Below are positions 41,547 to 49,480 of a stretch of DNA of 64,000 bases, piece after piece. The notes below the pieces were generated by a model. The model was given only the letters and a program-made list of their open reading frames with translations, ran no database searches and was not told where the DNA came from. Location: contig MSXP01000005.1 of assembly GCA_002083635.1 (NCBI GenBank), positions 266,016 through 330,015 on the forward strand, in the 5' to 3' direction. Every line of letters starts with the position of its first letter. The first letter of the stretch is position 1. This DNA comes from Proteobacteria bacterium ST_bin12 (GTDB lineage: Bacteria; Pseudomonadota; Gammaproteobacteria; Burkholderiales; Methylophilaceae). A program made the position numbers and the translations under genes.

Positions 41547-42116
41547 ATGACCACGCCACCAGCAACAAATTCAGACTTACGCATGCTGACCACGCAATTT
41601 GCGCAAAATGGACGACTAGATGCGATTTATTTACGCCCTGCGCGTAATGTGCCCTGTGTGCAAACCACTCACGCAATGGCAATTGCGGGCCAAGGATTAA
41701 TCGGTGACAGAACACTTAAAACACCTTCACGCAATCCACTGGGCTCCAATAGGCAAGTGACATTGATACAAGCAGAGCATATTGCAGTAATCGCTGCTTT
41801 TTTAAATAAACCGGTAGATGCAGCTTGGTTAAGGCGTAATTTAGTGGTTTCTGGCATTAACTTACTGGCAGCCAAAAGCTTATTTAAAGACCAGCCGATG
41901 CAATTATGTATTGGCGAAGTGGTTTTAGAAATTACTGGCCCTTGCGAACCTTGCAGCAAAATGGAAGCGGCTTTAGGCAAAGGCGCTTATAACGCCATAC
42001 GTGGCCATGGCGGTGTGAATGCAAAAGTAATTGTAGGTGGCGAATTAAAGCTGGGTGATAGTGTGCAATGCAAAGTAGGCAGCAATAATGCTAGCTTGCA
42101 AACTGCATTATTTTAA
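41547..42116 (+). CDS. MOSC domain protein
   Basis: MOSC domains occur at the C-terminus of molybdenum-cofactor sulfurases and in stand-alone proteins such as YiiM, which detoxify N-hydroxylated compounds. The 189 residues match a stand-alone form: LIGDRTLKTPSRNPLGSNRQ, VTLIQAEHIAVI, the RRNLVVSGINLLA segment and PCEPCSKMEAALGKGAYNA with the conserved cysteine, then HGGVNAKVIVGGELKLGD. Substrate is not predictable. Confidence 0.9.
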   Translation: MTTPPATNSDLRMLTTQFAQNGRLDAIYLRPARNVPCVQTTHAMAIAGQGLIGDRTLKTPSRNPLGSNRQVTLIQAEHIAVIAAFLNKPVDAAWLRRNLVVSGINLLAAKSLFKDQPMQLCIGEVVLEITGPCEPCSKMEAALGKGAYNAIRGHGGVNAKVIVGGELKLGDSVQCKVGSNNASLQTALF

Positions 42117-42139
42117 TTATCAACGTAAGATTAATATGC

Positions 42140-42322
42140 TTAAACATTAACCCGCGCCTGCATAGCTTCTGCATATAGATTGCGATGCTTTAAACAATCT
42201 GCGCTCGTTTTATCATGGCAATGTGTGCGTAATTTACATGCACAACTTTCTGCAACTAGCTGCTCTAATTTCTGCAACATGGTGTTGCCAGTTTGTACTG
42301 AATTTTTTTCCATTTCCGACAT
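42140..42322 (-). CDS. Hypothetical Cys/His-rich protein (60 aa)
   Basis: A 60-residue protein with four Cys and two His in its middle (CACKLRTHCHDKTSADC), suggestive of a metal or heme-like site, in a helical context. AAGGA lies before the ATG (AAGGATGCAAAATG). I do not recognise it. It runs convergent with the MOSC gene. Confidence 0.55.
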   Translation of the reverse strand: MSEMEKNSVQTGNTMLQKLEQLVAESCACKLRTHCHDKTSADCLKHRNLYAEAMQARVNV

Positions 42323-42498
42323 TTTGCATCCTTAATTAATTGCGCGCATCAGTTTTAAGCTATTCCAACTTTATACAGCATATTAGTGCGCTATATCTAG
42401 TTTAAATTGCATCAAATTGACATATTAATACAATCAAATTGACACATTCAAAAACGATAATACATTTTTAATAGTAGCAATGTTAAAGGAGTTTAAAA

Positions 42499-42714
42499 AT
42501 GAAATTATTGAACCGCTTGCGCGAAATGCGTGAAGAGCAAACCGAAGAAGAATATGCGCCTGATGAGCACAGCTTTTATGCCTTTGAAAATGCAGAAAAG
42601 CCTGAGGACGATTACTTGGACACGATTGGCGTGGGCACTACAACGATTGACGATATTATTCGTTTAAATGTTGAGCACCGTAATTTGCAAATGAGCCTTT
42701 ACGCAACAGCTTAA
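42499..42714 (+). CDS. Hypothetical acidic protein (71 aa)
   Basis: A 71-residue acidic protein (LREMREEQTEEEYAPDEHSF near the start) with a Thr-rich motif GVGTTTIDDIIRLN and no membrane segment. A strong AAAGGAG site precedes the ATG at 42499, so it is very probably expressed. The family is unknown. It is convergent with galE, only 10 bp apart. Confidence 0.65.
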   Translation: MKLLNRLREMREEQTEEEYAPDEHSFYAFENAEKPEDDYLDTIGVGTTTIDDIIRLNVEHRNLQMSLYATA

Positions 42715-42724
42715 AACGTTTTTA

Positions 42725-43741
42725 TTACTTGTTAGCAAACCCATTGGGGTTGCTAGATTGCCAATGCCAAGTATCGCGGCACATCTCTTCTAAATTACGG
42801 CTTGCCTGCCAGCCTAATACTGTTTTAGCCACTGTTGCATCTGCATAATTAATCGCCACATCGCCCAAACGTCTGGGTAAAATTTCATATGGAATATCTT
42901 TTGCGCTGTTTTTAGCAAAAGCATTTACCACATCTAATACACTGTAACCAACACCAGTGCCTAAGTTAACGGTAATCATGGCTTGTTTTTTAGCCAGATA
43001 ATCCAGCGCAGCCACATGGCCATCGGCCAAATCCATCACATGAATATAATCGCGCACACCTGTGCCGTCGTGTGTGGCGTAATCGTTACCAAACACGCGT
43101 AGTTTTGCCAAACGCCCTACCGCGACTTGCGCCACGTAAGGTAATAGATTATTGGGGATTCCATTTGGGTCTTCACCGATTAGCCCAGAATTGTGCGCGC
43201 CAATCGGATTAAAGTAGCGCAGCAAAGCAATGCGCCAAGTGTTATCAGCTTTGTGCAAATCGCGCAAAATATCTTCAATCATTAATTTACTGCGGCCGTA
43301 GGGATTTGTGGCGCTTAGAGGGAAATCTTCTTTAATCGGTACACTAGCTGGGTCGCCATATACAGTGGCAGATGAGCTGAACACGATATTTTTAACGCCA
43401 AACTCTGCCATCACTTCAAACAGATTAAGGCTGCCTACCACGTTATTATCATAATAAAGTTGTGGTTTTTCAGTAGATTCACCCACTGCTTTTAGACCCG
43501 CAAAATGCACAACAGCGCTAATGCTATGCGCTGTAAAAATGGCGCGCATCGCAGCTTTGTCGCGAATATCGGCTTGAACAAACGTAAATGTTTTGCCAGA
43601 AATTTGGGTAACGCGTTTTAAAGATTCTGGCGAACTGTTAGATAAATTATCAACGACTATAATCTCATGCCCTGCAGCCAGCATTTGTACGCACGTGTGC
43701 GAACCGATATATCCTGCGCCACCTGTAACTAATATTGCCAT
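42725..43741 (-). CDS. galE: UDP-glucose 4-epimerase GalE
   Basis: It interconverts UDP-glucose and UDP-galactose for lipopolysaccharide and exopolysaccharide synthesis. The 338-residue enzyme has the NAD-binding GGAGYIGSHT at residues 7-16, SSSATVYGD, the catalytic YGRSK, RYFNPIGAHNSGLIGEDP and GVRDYIHVMDLADGH. The length matches E. coli GalE. It is monocistronic. Confidence 0.97.
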   Translation of the reverse strand: MAILVTGGAGYIGSHTCVQMLAAGHEIIVVDNLSNSSPESLKRVTQISGKTFTFVQADIRDKAAMRAIFTAHSISAVVHFAGLKAVGESTEKPQLYYDNNVVGSLNLFEVMAEFGVKNIVFSSSATVYGDPASVPIKEDFPLSATNPYGRSKLMIEDILRDLHKADNTWRIALLRYFNPIGAHNSGLIGEDPNGIPNNLLPYVAQVAVGRLAKLRVFGNDYATHDGTGVRDYIHVMDLADGHVAALDYLAKKQAMITVNLGTGVGYSVLDVVNAFAKNSAKDIPYEILPRRLGDVAINYADATVAKTVLGWQASRNLEEMCRDTWHWQSSNPNGFANK

Positions 43742-43871
43742 TATTGATGCTTTGTTTGATGTTTAAAAATGCCATGATACTGCATAAATCACGTCTTTTT
43801 ATGGCAAAAAAATGACGCATCCTAAAAATTTAACTCAAAAAATGGGTTAAGTTTTCAAGTTAAGTAAGCAA

Positions 43872-44627
43872 TTAAGCATTAAATTTCATACTCTGCAAGC
43901 GCACTTGCTCGTTTTTTGCAGTGGCATAGCATTCGCAACTGCGGTCTTCTAAACCTTGGCGATCCAGCACAGTGATTAAGCCGCGTTTGTAGCTAATCAC
44001 GCCCGCATCTTGCAGTTTTACAGCAGCATCTGTCACGCTTTCGCGTCTAACGCCAAGCATGTTAGCCAGCATTTCATGTGTCATTGCAATTTGGTTATCA
44101 CTTAATCTATCCAAACTGAGTAATAAACGGCGACATAACTGCTGGTCTATAGAATGATGGCGATTGCACACGGCAGTTTGTGTCATTTGCGTAATCATTG
44201 CTTGCGAATAGCGCAGCAGAATATTGAGCATTGCACCATCACGATTAATCGCGTTTATAGCGGCTTGCGCACGCATTCTGTAACCTTTACCAGCGCTTTG
44301 TACTAGAGCTTGATTTGGCGTGTTGCTGCCAGAAAGTAGCAATGAAAGACCTACAACACCATCATTACCCACAACAGCCACTTCAGAAGAAGCGCCGCTT
44401 TTAGTCATATAAAGAAGCGATACAATAGCCGTGGTTGGAAAGTACATATAAGCGGGTGTTTTGCCCGATTCATACAAAACTTGATTGAGCGAAAAATCAA
44501 CTGGTTCCATATCTGGCTCCCATTGATTCCACTCTATTTCTGACATAGCAGCCAACAAATGATTTTGTTGAGGTATAGCCGCTGTGTTTTGAATTGGATT
44601 TTGAATTGGTTGCGCTACGATACCCAT
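43872..44627 (-). CDS. Crp/Fnr-family transcriptional regulator
   Basis: A 251-residue regulator with an N-terminal cyclic-nucleotide-binding-type beta barrel (about 25-140) and a C-terminal winged helix with the recognition helix in MLANMLGVRRESVTDAAVKL. There are no iron-sulfur cysteines in the N-terminus, so it is not FNR. Proteins of this subgroup are frequent in Alpha- and Betaproteobacteria and their ligand is unknown. A palindrome, GTGCGATGGCGTAC, lies 112 bp before the gene, and related palindromes lie before stress genes at 49-53 kb; it is a natural candidate regulator of them. Confidence 0.9.
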   Translation of the reverse strand: MGIVAQPIQNPIQNTAAIPQQNHLLAAMSEIEWNQWEPDMEPVDFSLNQVLYESGKTPAYMYFPTTAIVSLLYMTKSGASSEVAVVGNDGVVGLSLLLSGSNTPNQALVQSAGKGYRMRAQAAINAINRDGAMLNILLRYSQAMITQMTQTAVCNRHHSIDQQLCRRLLLSLDRLSDNQIAMTHEMLANMLGVRRESVTDAAVKLQDAGVISYKRGLITVLDRQGLEDRSCECYATAKNEQVRLQSMKFNA

Positions 44628-44738
44628 GTGATTCCCCTTTTTGAGGATTTCATGGTGCGCTTATTTAATCCACTCAATAATCAGACACAAACGGATTACG
44701 ATGTAAGCCCTATCCTACGCAATTTCTGTAAACTGTCT

Positions 44739-44752
44739 GTGCGATGGCGTAC
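44739..44752. promoter_or_regulatory. GTNCG-N4-CGNAC palindrome 1
   Basis: GTGCGATGGCGTAC between the divergent Crp/Fnr regulator and EEP-clsB genes. It fits the pattern GTNCG-N4-CGNAC that also occurs at 49155, 49196, 52372 and 52963. It may serve autoregulation or the EEP-clsB operon. Confidence 0.55.
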
Positions 44753-44828
44753 GTTTACTTAACTTTAAAATGCATACAATTATTTAAACAATTGCTATCA
44801 ATCATTTACTTCACTATCCGAGTTTAAT

Positions 44829-45581
44829 TTGCCAAACAACTTACACATTGCCACTTTTAATATTCACAAAGGCTTTAGCCATTTTAATGCGCGTTTTTCG
44901 TTGCATCAGCAGCGCGAATTATTGCGCAATCTGCATGCAGACATCCTTTTTTTGCAAGAAGTACAAGACGAGCACACTCACCACAGCAAACGTTTTTCTG
45001 GCTGGCCTATGGCGGGGCAAGTAGAGTTTTTAGCCGATAGTATTTGGCCACAATTTGCTTATGGTAAAAACTCAGCCTACCCCGCTGGGCATCATGGCAA
45101 CGCATTGCTTTCAAAATTTAATATCAGCAAAATGACCAATATCGACATTTCTGCGCACCCAACAGAACAACGTGGTATGTTGCATTGCATCATTGAAGTG
45201 CCCGGCTGGGATGTACCCCTGCATGCCATTTGTGTACATTTAGGTTTATTTGCACATTGGCGTCGCCAGCAATTGGGACGGGTCGCAGATTATATTGAAC
45301 AACATGTGCCAGCCAATGCGCCATTGATTATTGCGGGCGATTTTAACGATTGGAGCGCGCGCGCAGGCAAAGTTTTTGCAACACGCCTGCATTTAAAAGA
45401 AGTTTTTGAACACCACGCTGGCAAACATGCGCGTAGCTTTCCATCCTGGTTGCCTTTATTAAGGCTAGATCGTATTTATGTGCGCGGCTTTGAAATTAAG
45501 CACGTAGAAGTGCATGCAGGCGCGCATTTTGCTACAGTGTCTGATCACGCCATATTGACGGCGACAATTTTAAAAACATAA
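44829..45581 (+). CDS. Endonuclease/exonuclease/phosphatase (EEP) family protein
   Basis: The 250-residue enzyme has the EEP motifs: FNIHKGFS near residue 10, LFLQEVQDEH with the metal-binding Glu, AICVHLGLFA, IAGDFNDWSAR and the terminal SDHAILTATI. Members hydrolyse phosphodiesters of nucleic acids or lipids. The start is a TTG at 44829 (GAGTTTAAT before it). The ClsB-like gene begins 5 bp downstream, an arrangement common in Proteobacteria that suggests a lipid-related role. Confidence 0.9.
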   Translation: MPNNLHIATFNIHKGFSHFNARFSLHQQRELLRNLHADILFLQEVQDEHTHHSKRFSGWPMAGQVEFLADSIWPQFAYGKNSAYPAGHHGNALLSKFNISKMTNIDISAHPTEQRGMLHCIIEVPGWDVPLHAICVHLGLFAHWRRQQLGRVADYIEQHVPANAPLIIAGDFNDWSARAGKVFATRLHLKEVFEHHAGKHARSFPSWLPLLRLDRIYVRGFEIKHVEVHAGAHFATVSDHAILTATILKT

Positions 45582-45586
45582 ATTTT

Positions 45587-46744
45587 ATGACCAAATTCAT
45601 TACTGGCAACCATATTGAATTATTGCGAAATGGTACGGAGTATTTTCCTGCGCTGGTAACCGCTATTGAGCAAGCACAACAAACGATTGACCTGCAAACC
45701 TATATTTTTGAAGCTGATGCAGTGGGTGTTCAAATAGCTGATGCACTAAAAGCAGCTGCGCAACGCGGCGTAACAGTGCGTGTGTTGATGGATGGTTTTG
45801 GTTGTAAAGACATGCCTGCTGATTTTGTAAAAGCACTTAAAAAAGCAGGCGTGCAAGTCATGTTTTATCGCCCCAAAATATCGCCTTGGACATTCAAAAA
45901 AAATCGCTTACGCCGTCTGCATCGTAAAGTGGCCGTGATTGATGAGAAAATTGGCTTTGTGGGCGGCATTAATATTATTGATGACCTTAATGTGCCCGAT
46001 AATTTACCGCCGCGTGTGGATTATGCTGTTAGGGTTGAGGGCGCGTTGCTGCCAAGTATGATTGCAAGCGTGCAAAAACTATGGCGCAGAATTAAATTCA
46101 CGCATTTGCAAGCGTTAAGTATTGATGCAAAACCAAACATTCAGGGCAGCACCAGCATTAAAAAAGGGGTTAACGCTGCTTTTGTGCTGCGCGACAATTT
46201 ACTGCATAGACGCGATATTGAAAACGCTTACTTAACCGCTATTAAAGGGGCAAAATTTGAAATTATCATTGCCAATGCCTACTTTTTGCCTGGCAGACGT
46301 TTTAGGCAAGCATTAATAAAAGCCGCTCAGCGTGGCGTCAAAGTAGAGTTATTATTGCAAGGCCGCATGGAATATTTTTTAATGCTAGCAACGCATGCTT
46401 TTTACACCGTGTTTTTAAAAAGCGGCATCCATATTTTTGAATACCGCAAAAGTTATATGCATTGTAAAGTGGCGGTAATTGACAGCAGTTGGGCAACAAT
46501 TGGCTCTTCTAATATTGACCCATTTAGTATGCTGCTGGCGCGCGAAGCCAATATTGTGGTGCAAGACAGCGCATTTGCTAGTGAATTAAGAGATGAAATT
46601 AAGCAATCGATTCAGCAACAATCCGTGCAAGTTTCTGCACAAGAGTGGCTGCAAAAAAACACGCTTAAGCGCGCTATGTCGTGGTTAATTTATGGTGCAG
46701 TAAAAGCGGTTTTAGGTGTGATTGGCTATTCAAACAAGCATTAG
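45587..46744 (+). CDS. clsB: Cardiolipin synthase ClsB-like
   Basis: A phospholipase-D-superfamily enzyme of 385 residues that forms cardiolipin or related lipids at the inner membrane. Two HKD motifs are complete: HRKVAVIDEKIGFVGGIN (about 104-121) and HCKVAVIDSSWATIGSSNID (about 285-304). There are no N-terminal membrane spans, like E. coli ClsB. It follows the EEP gene by 5 bp, the usual ClsB neighbourhood. The weak ribosome-binding site suggests coupling to the upstream gene. Confidence 0.93.
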   Translation: MTKFITGNHIELLRNGTEYFPALVTAIEQAQQTIDLQTYIFEADAVGVQIADALKAAAQRGVTVRVLMDGFGCKDMPADFVKALKKAGVQVMFYRPKISPWTFKKNRLRRLHRKVAVIDEKIGFVGGINIIDDLNVPDNLPPRVDYAVRVEGALLPSMIASVQKLWRRIKFTHLQALSIDAKPNIQGSTSIKKGVNAAFVLRDNLLHRRDIENAYLTAIKGAKFEIIIANAYFLPGRRFRQALIKAAQRGVKVELLLQGRMEYFLMLATHAFYTVFLKSGIHIFEYRKSYMHCKVAVIDSSWATIGSSNIDPFSMLLAREANIVVQDSAFASELRDEIKQSIQQQSVQVSAQEWLQKNTLKRAMSWLIYGAVKAVLGVIGYSNKH

Positions 46745-46748
46745 TTTT

Positions 46749-47159
46749 TTAATGAATACCATTCATGCGATTGAACACCCATTTTCCAACAGAGGCACTC
46801 ACGCCACTTAATAACGTACCCCATGTAATATCAATTAGCGACAGACTGAGTGGCCAATCTTTTAGTAAGGCTAGATTGGTTAAGTCATAGCTGGCATATA
46901 CAAAAAAACCAAAAGTAGCGGCTGCCACAAAAGTATTTTTTAGTCCTCTGTGATGCCGATTGGGCATCAGTGCAAACCACATTAAGCCAGACACATACAC
47001 AATATAAAACAAGCCTGCAAACACTAAATTAGGCTTGGCTGCCATCAAGTGGCCGATGCCTTGCTGGTAAATTGGCTGTGCAATCATGCTTAACCAAATA
47101 ATGTCTAACACAAACATCACAATCATAGTCGTGAGATAGGCGGGTAAAAATTTCAACAA
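46749..47159 (-). CDS. DUF2177 membrane protein
   Basis: A 136-residue inner-membrane protein with four predicted spans, beginning LPAYLTTMIVMFVLDIIWLS. The FVYASYDLTNLALLKDWPLSLSLIDITWGT segment is characteristic of DUF2177 proteins. The function is unknown. It is convergent with clsB, with 4 bp between them. Confidence 0.88.
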   Translation of the reverse strand: MLKFLPAYLTTMIVMFVLDIIWLSMIAQPIYQQGIGHLMAAKPNLVFAGLFYIVYVSGLMWFALMPNRHHRGLKNTFVAAATFGFFVYASYDLTNLALLKDWPLSLSLIDITWGTLLSGVSASVGKWVFNRMNGIH

Positions 47160-47258
47160 GGTATGTTTCCTACATCAATAAGGTGAGTGTTTTAAAAGAC
47201 TACACAATTCAAGCCTAGCCAAATGCTGCACAAACAGAGTGTAACCCAGTTTGGGCTG

Positions 47259-48617
47259 TTAAAGCGTGCTGGCTGTAACCCGCCAAATCGTATTCCCCAC
47301 ATCATCCGCCACTAGCAATGCCCCACTTTTATCAAGCACAACACCGACTGGTCTGCCGTAAGCATCGCCGTCTTTAGTTAAAAAGCCAGTTAACACATCA
47401 ACAGGCAAGCCTGTTGGCTTACCATTCACAAATGGGACATAAATCACTTTATAGCCACTGCGCGGCTTGCGGTTCCAAGACCCATGCTGACCAATAAACA
47501 TGCCATTGGCAAAGGTATCAGGCAAAGTAGTGCCTTGTGATGCAGCTAAACCAAGGGATGCCGTATGTGGACCTAGCGCGTAATCTGGCACTACCGCTTT
47601 AGCCACCAAATCTGGCTGTTGCGGCTGCACGCGCTCATCTACATGTTGGCCATAATAGCTATAAGGCCAGCCATAAAAAGCACCATCTTGCACAGAGGTT
47701 AAATAATCGGGCACTAAATCGCTACCAATTTCATCACGCTCGTTAACCACTGTAAATAAAGTGTTGCTAGTTGGCTCCCAAGCCATGCCGTTGGGGTTAC
47801 GCAGGCCAGATGCAAAAATGCGATATGTACTTGTTTTGATGTCTACTTCTAGAATAGCAGCACGCTCAACTTCTGCTGTCATGCCGTTTTCTGCCACATT
47901 ACTGTTAGAACCCACTGTAGCATACAGCTTAGTGCCATCCGCATTTGCAATTATATTTTTAGTCCAATGGTGATTAATACCACTGGGTAAATCGATTATT
48001 TTCTCGCCTGGGCCTATAATTTTTTTATCGCCCTCTGCATAATTAAATCGCACAATGGCATCGGCATTGGCCACATAAAGATGATTACCAATTAATGTCA
48101 TGCCAAATGGCGAATGTAAGTCTTCTAAAAACGGCAGGCGCACATCGGCAACACCATCGCCATCTGCATCTCGCAACAAAGTAATACGGTTAGGACTCAC
48201 CACGCCAGCGCCAGCGCGCTTCATGACCATGCCGGCAATCCAGCCTTTAATGCTACCGCTATCAGGTTTAGGTGGCGCGTTGGTTTCGGCAACTAATACA
48301 TCACCATTGGGTAAAACTGTCATCCAGCGTGGATGCTCTAAACCGCTAGCAAAGTCAGCAACCTGAGTACCAGCTGCCGCTATTGGTGTTGCTTTATCTG
48401 GCCAGCCTTTGGCGGGTGCAATGTGCACAGTTGGCAAAAAGGTTTTGTTGGGCGCAGGCAAAATGGGGGTTGCGCCCATACCTGCAGAAATCGGTAAATT
48501 TGCCACTTCTCCACACGCCACTATAAACAACGCACTTGAAGAAATGGCCAATAAACGTAATGTCGGCTGAATCCAAACACCTAACTGATTGAAACCGACA
48601 TCATTTTTAATCATCAT
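47259..48617 (-). CDS. PQQ-type sugar/sorbosone dehydrogenase-like lipoprotein
   Basis: A 452-residue six-bladed beta-propeller protein of the soluble glucose/sorbosone dehydrogenase family. The N-terminus is a lipoprotein signal (LAISSSALFIVACGE, lipobox Cys about residue 35). Typical segments are DFASGLEHPRWMTVLPNGDVLVAET, LYVANADAIVRF, GLRNPNGMAWEP and GQHGSWNRKPRSGYKV. Such enzymes oxidise sugars or aldehydes with PQQ, but many homologues are uncharacterised. It starts inside the stop of the DUF3309 gene (ATGATGA overlap), so both are one operon. Confidence 0.88.
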   Translation of the reverse strand: MMIKNDVGFNQLGVWIQPTLRLLAISSSALFIVACGEVANLPISAGMGATPILPAPNKTFLPTVHIAPAKGWPDKATPIAAAGTQVADFASGLEHPRWMTVLPNGDVLVAETNAPPKPDSGSIKGWIAGMVMKRAGAGVVSPNRITLLRDADGDGVADVRLPFLEDLHSPFGMTLIGNHLYVANADAIVRFNYAEGDKKIIGPGEKIIDLPSGINHHWTKNIIANADGTKLYATVGSNSNVAENGMTAEVERAAILEVDIKTSTYRIFASGLRNPNGMAWEPTSNTLFTVVNERDEIGSDLVPDYLTSVQDGAFYGWPYSYYGQHVDERVQPQQPDLVAKAVVPDYALGPHTASLGLAASQGTTLPDTFANGMFIGQHGSWNRKPRSGYKVIYVPFVNGKPTGLPVDVLTGFLTKDGDAYGRPVGVVLDKSGALLVADDVGNTIWRVTASTL

Positions 48618-48772
48618 ATACGTCCCATTAATACTAAAACAATCAATATAATTACAACCAAGCCTAGGCCGCCGCTTGGGCCATAACCCCAGCTTTTACT
48701 GTATGACCAGCCAGGAAACGCGCCAATCAGCATTAAGATTAAAACAATTAATAATATGGTACCCAAACTCAT
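48614..48772 (-). CDS. DUF3309 small membrane protein (52 aa)
   Basis: A 52-residue protein with two hydrophobic segments around a Gly/Ser/Tyr/Trp turn: MSLGTILLIVLILMLIGAFP, then SWGYGPSGGLGLVVIILIVL. This is the typical DUF3309 pattern; such proteins are common in stress-gene clusters. GGGGAA precedes the ATG. The stop overlaps the start of the dehydrogenase gene by 4 bases. Confidence 0.88.
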   Translation of the reverse strand: MSLGTILLIVLILMLIGAFPGWSYSKSWGYGPSGGLGLVVIILIVLVLMGRI

Positions 48773-48827
48773 GATGATTCCCCTTAATAATTAAATCAAA
48801 TAACCAGTCAATCTACCTACTTTTAAA

Positions 48828-49094
48828 TTATTCTGTTTCTTTAAGTGGTTCTGGTGCTGGCTCTGTTTCTGCTGGCGCAATAATAATGTTTGTATCCCCG
48901 CTTGGTTTACCTGTTTCACCTTGTATACCCGCATCACCAGTTGCACCTGTTTGGCCAGATTCGCCTGTTGGTCCTGCTGGGCCTGGAACTGGTACTATAA
49001 CGGTTTCAGCTGGCACGTTGACTACTGTTGGTTTATCGCAAGCTGTTAAACTTAATAAGCCAATAATCGAAGCCGTTAATATGAAGTGGTTCAT
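48828..49094 (-). CDS. Small lipoprotein with collagen-like repeats (88 aa)
   Basis: An 88-residue protein with a lipoprotein signal (MNHFILTASIIGLLSLTAC, Cys 19) followed by about eight G-x-x triplets with many Pro (GPAGPTGESGQTGATGDAGI), then an acidic Pro/Glu tail. Collagen-like triplets in bacterial lipoproteins form trimeric rods. AAGGA lies before the ATG. Palindromes of the GTNCG-N4-CGNAC type lie 61 and 102 bp upstream, so the gene and the following DUF3309-dehydrogenase genes may be regulated together. Confidence 0.8.
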   Translation of the reverse strand: MNHFILTASIIGLLSLTACDKPTVVNVPAETVIVPVPGPAGPTGESGQTGATGDAGIQGETGKPSGDTNIIIAPAETEPAPEPLKETE

Positions 49095-49154
49095 GAATTA
49101 TCCTTAAAAATGTGGTTAAGTCACACACTGTAGGCTTAAAACAATCGGGCTTCA

Positions 49155-49209
49155 GTGCGCTGTCGTACATAAGCGCCTCTATTTAAAGAAGTAATGTTCG
49201 GCAACGTAC
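49155..49209. promoter_or_regulatory. GTNCG-N4-CGNAC palindromes 2 and 3
   Basis: GTGCGCTGTCGTAC (49155-49168) and GTTCGGCAACGTAC (49196-49209) lie 41 bp apart, about four helical turns, between the divergent collagen-like lipoprotein gene and the small Cys-rich gene. The first could serve the - strand operon and the second the + strand genes. Confidence 0.55.
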
Positions 49210-49270
49210 AGACCTGCTTAAATATAAATTCTATTATGTGCTAATTAATTATTTTAGACCGGGGCTAGCC

Positions 49271-49426
49271 ATGATAAAGCCTAAATGTAACTGTCCGCTT
49301 TGTTCTTCTTACGCAGTGCGTATTCATCGACGTTTGGCAGACAGAGTCATCAGTTGGTTCAAGCCTGTTTATCGTTATCAGTGTCAAAATTACCACTGCA
49401 AATGGCAAGGCAATATTCGATGTTAA
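49271..49426 (+). CDS. Small zinc-ribbon-like protein (51 aa)
   Basis: The ATG at 49271 starts MIKPKCNCPLCSSYAVRIHR and the frame ends at CQNYHCKWQGNIRC. Two cysteine pairs (CPLC and CQNYHC) separated by a basic linker suggest a zinc ribbon. The frame is open back to a GTG at 49238, but that start is less likely. The family is unknown. It lies between a doubled palindrome and a PAS-GGDEF-EAL gene. Confidence 0.6.
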   Translation: MIKPKCNCPLCSSYAVRIHRRLADRVISWFKPVYRYQCQNYHCKWQGNIRC

Positions 49427-49480
49427 ATCTGTTTATGTTTGGCTATTGGCATTTATAGCTGATTCATTTCAGCAGGACTC